Assembly (NCBI GenBank): GCA_042091035.1
Contig: JBELIG010000145.1
Span: 1-8,252 of the forward strand
From: AM-2324 sp042091035
Lineage (GTDB): Bacteria; Bacteroidota; Bacteroidia; Chitinophagales; Saprospiraceae
DNA length: 8,252 bases
Direction of reading: 5' to 3'
Shown here: piece after piece, positions 6,195-8,252 of the stretch
Numbering within the stretch: position 1 is the stretch's first letter
Layout of the letters: every line of letters starts with the position of its first letter
Notes under the pieces: model-generated
What the model was told of the DNA's origin: nothing
Seen by the model: only the letters and a program-made list of their open reading frames with translations
Database searches by the model: none
Made by a program: the position numbers and the translations under genes

Positions 6195-7500
6195 ATTCAA
6201 TGAATTCTAATTCGTAAATTATATCCAGCAAGCTGTAAGCAAATTTAGTAAGATTTTCGTAGTCTAATTTTAAGCGACCGGCGGATTGGAGCTTAGCCTC
6301 TGACCATCGTTCACTTTTGCTCAATTTGCTGATTTCCTGTTTAATATTCTTTTTAATGAGCTTGTTCTGTTTATCAACAAATGGCAGTTCATCTAGTTGT
6401 TGAAAATATTCAGGAAAAAGACATTTATAGTAAAGATAGATAAGTTTTTTTATTGGGTCAGGTAGTGTATAGTTGAATAAGCAATAGCCAAAAATATATC
6501 CTACAATGTTCCAGACAATAAGCTGATGTCCATTATCTCTATACCATTCTAGCTGTTGTCTTTCGTTGTCGATAATTTCTCTGAGGGTTTGGACGTCAAT
6601 CTTAGGGGTTAGATTGAAGGTGTAAAACACTTGATAGAGTTCTTTTTCTAGTTGTTTTTCTTCGGTTTGGCTTAGTGATTTTAGTTCACGTTCAAAGAAA
6701 TCAATCTTTTCCTCCAATTGGCCATCTGGATTATGTAATTCTCGATGCATGATTTCTAGGGTTTCCATGATCTGACCTTGTGGTGTGAGCAGGAAATCCA
6801 TAGCATAAACTAGATTGAAAATTCTATAAATTCTGGTAAACTCCAGGTATTCATAGATTTCTTTTTGTTCCTCTAAGTCTTTGTATAATTTATCGACCTG
6901 ATTCTTTAGGAAGCTTATGTTGGCTTTACGAACGGTTTTATGTTTTTCAATCACATGGGTAGTCTCTATTATATTGACTTTTTCAAAGTCTGAAGAGAGC
7001 AAGTCATCGAGCTTATCTGCCTGTGTTGCCAGTTCTCTAAGGCCACGCAATATAACATGTGGTTGTGCATCTGCTAATCCTGCATTGAGGACTAGGAGGA
7101 TTTCATTTTTTTCATTCAGCGCATATTTTACATATTCGAATTCGTAGTTTTTATTTAGGAGTCTAAGCATCATTTTTTCAGGTAGCTCAATTGCTTCAGC
7201 CAACTTAGCTTGAACTTGTAGGGTATGGGGTTCATATTTTCCTGTCAGTTTTACTGAACCTTGGTATAAAGTAAAGGTGATATGATCCTTAAGTTCCTGG
7301 AATGTTACGTTGTCCTGATCTCCTTCTTGTTTCAGGAATTCGAGTAAGTTTTTGAAACTTTCTAAGAATGCCTCAGAAGCGTGAAGCTCGATTGCTTTTT
7401 CCCAGGCAAGGTTCTGTCTATCAGACTGGTGGTAATTGGAGTGCCTTCCAAGGCTTACATTTTTATTGTTCTCCTGTGATTTAAAAAGCTTTCGTAACAT
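6184..7500 (-). CDS. Unrecognised 438-aa protein, translationally coupled to paaD
   Basis: I do not recognise this family. It has no signal peptide and is probably cytoplasmic. Residues about 36-168 alternate helices and strands: a helix-rich start, the strands ITFTLYQGSVKLTG, LPEKMMLRLLNKNY, YVKYALNEKNEILLVLNAG, then HVILRGLRELATQADKLDDLL. This order recalls the YbjN / type III chaperone-like fold (inference from pattern, not a match). Residues about 170-300 are charged and helical with likely coiled-coil stretches (NQVDKLYKDLEEQKEIYEYL; EEKIDFFERELKSL). A hydrophobic segment near 324-340 (WNIVGYIFGYCLFNYTLP) may be a buried helix or a single membrane helix. The tail is lysine-rich and then acidic (ELEFIEYDD). 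It is the first gene of a two-gene unit with paaD. ATG 7500 is chosen over a TTG five codons upstream. The N-terminal 30 residues are basic and low in structure. Confidence 0.8.
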   Translation of the reverse strand: MLRKLFKSQENNKNVSLGRHSNYHQSDRQNLAWEKAIELHASEAFLESFKNLLEFLKQEGDQDNVTFQELKDHITFTLYQGSVKLTGKYEPHTLQVQAKLAEAIELPEKMMLRLLNKNYEFEYVKYALNEKNEILLVLNAGLADAQPHVILRGLRELATQADKLDDLLSSDFEKVNIIETTHVIEKHKTVRKANISFLKNQVDKLYKDLEEQKEIYEYLEFTRIYRIFNLVYAMDFLLTPQGQIMETLEIMHRELHNPDGQLEEKIDFFERELKSLSQTEEKQLEKELYQVFYTFNLTPKIDVQTLREIIDNERQQLEWYRDNGHQLIVWNIVGYIFGYCLFNYTLPDPIKKLIYLYYKCLFPEYFQQLDELPFVDKQNKLIKKNIKQEISKLSKSERWSEAKLQSAGRLKLDYENLTKFAYSLLDIIYELEFIEYDD

Positions 7501-7547
7501 AGCTATTTTGGTCAAGCTTGGCTTTATTTAAAAGAATGTATGCGAAC

Positions 7548-7555
7548 TAAATGTA
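7548..7555 (-). promoter_or_regulatory. Possible -7 element of the 438-aa/paaD operon
   Basis: On the minus strand TACATTTA lies about 48 bases before the ATG at 7500. It matches TAnnTTTG at all but the last base and resembles the TACATTTG at 1265. No TTG is seen at the -33 distance. The 124-base gap with the divergent GSCFA gene must hold promoters for both directions. Confidence 0.35.
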
Positions 7556-7624
7556 CTAAAAAAAGTGTAAGTTCATTAATGTGGCATTTTATTGTTTTAA
7601 TTTTTCGACTAAAGATCTAGTTGT

Positions 7625-8252
7625 ATGGATGATTTTATATTGAAAGTTGGTATGCCGGAATATACCTATGCGTTTGATCATAGCAGTCGTTTTTTGTTTA
7701 TGGGATCTTGTTTTGCGGAGCATATAGGTCAGCGTCTGAGTGATTTACGATATAAAGTTGATATCAATCCAAATGGTATTCTTTACCATCCTTTAAACAT
7801 GGCTGATGTGCTTGCACATGCTACACAGGGTAAAAGCTACACGCAGTCAGACCTCTTGCATCGAGCTGATATAATTCTTTCTTGGCAGCACCATGGATCA
7901 ATCTATGGGTCAGAGGAGGATGCTTTTTTAGAGGTTTTAAACAAGCAGGCTTCAGACCTTAGCAGGCATCTTAGATCTGTAGATACTTTGGTGCTTACCT
8001 TTGGTACAGCATATCATTGGGTATTGAAAGAGGGGGAGCACCGAGTGGTTAATTGTCATAAGCAAGCTTCGGATTTGTTTGAAAAGCGGCTTAGCAGTAC
8101 CAAGGAATTGGTTCAAGTATATACCAGCTTAGTTGATAGCCTTCAGGCAATTAATCCGGATATGAATATCTTACTTACAGTGAGTCCGGTTCGCTATAAG
8201 CGAGATGGTATTATTGAAAACAATCGATCTAAGGCGAGATTATTGTTGCTTT
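7625..8252 (+). CDS. GSCFA-family protein, N-terminal 209 residues (3' end outside window)
   Basis: The motif that names the family, FMGSCFAEHIGQRL, is at residues 25-38. It is followed by NPNGILYHP (48-56), SWQHHGSIYG (86-95), LTFGTAYHW (124-132), and SPVRYKRDG with ENNRSKARLL (187-207). All fit GSCFA (PF08885-like), which is of unknown biochemical function. Ser28 in GSC and the later Gly and His blocks are arranged like SGNH/GDSL-type hydrolases, and a hydrolase role is plausible but unproven. Full members are about 300-330 residues, so roughly a third is missing past the window edge, and the frame is open to 8252. No signal peptide is seen, so it is probably cytoplasmic. The start is the first ATG after an in-frame TAA at 7610-7612. 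It is divergent from the 438-aa gene across 124 bases. Confidence 0.9.
   Translation, partial: MDDFILKVGMPEYTYAFDHSSRFLFMGSCFAEHIGQRLSDLRYKVDINPNGILYHPLNMADVLAHATQGKSYTQSDLLHRADIILSWQHHGSIYGSEEDAFLEVLNKQASDLSRHLRSVDTLVLTFGTAYHWVLKEGEHRVVNCHKQASDLFEKRLSSTKELVQVYTSLVDSLQAINPDMNILLTVSPVRYKRDGIIENNRSKARLLLL

Noticed and set aside
1..8252. Defence system, integrated element or CRISPR array
   Set aside because: No transposase, integrase, nuclease, toxin-antitoxin pair, spacer array or flanking repeats were seen on either strand; gene content looks chromosomal and housekeeping-like.

Overview
The window reads as a stretch of an AT-rich Bacteroidota chromosome. This rests on a CarboxypepD_reg-like/plug/beta-barrel outer membrane protein (OMP_b-brl_3 type), a DUF6438 lipoprotein, a GSCFA-family protein, the absence of strong Shine-Dalgarno sequences, and TAnnTTTG-like -7 promoter elements. 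Nothing fixes the genus. No mobile element, tRNA, rRNA or CRISPR array was seen, and the content looks like ordinary core or soft-core chromosome.

Layout from left to right. The 3' tail of an unrecognised gene (3-92) is followed by a secreted small beta-barrel protein (285-884) with its own terminator. A noncoding stretch leads to a promoter and a short membrane-protein gene of 55 codons (1298-1465). That gene converges on a DinB/DUF1572-like gene on the minus strand (1536-2048), and one strong hairpin lies between them. A DUF6438 lipoprotein (2250-2720) converges on the large outer membrane beta-barrel gene (2756-5242, minus), again across a shared bidirectional terminator.

Upstream of the large barrel gene lies about 460 bases without a gene (5243-5705). 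Its left half is the leader of the barrel gene. Its right half holds a plus-strand promoter-like motif, two small hairpins and a rho-independent terminator, which together look like a small RNA unit. Next is a two-gene minus-strand operon: an unrecognised 438-aa protein (6184-7500) overlapping a PaaD/PaaJ-type Fe-S maturation protein (5706-6194). The window closes with a divergent, truncated GSCFA-family gene (7625-8252).

Most genes here look like independent single-gene units. The exception is the overlapping pair, where an orphan paaD is coupled to an undescribed gene rather than to the phenylacetyl-CoA epoxidase genes. The best candidates for something undescribed are this pair, the putative small RNA at about 5537-5703, and the 55-aa membrane protein. 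The small RNA and the 55-aa gene share the same upstream sequence signature.
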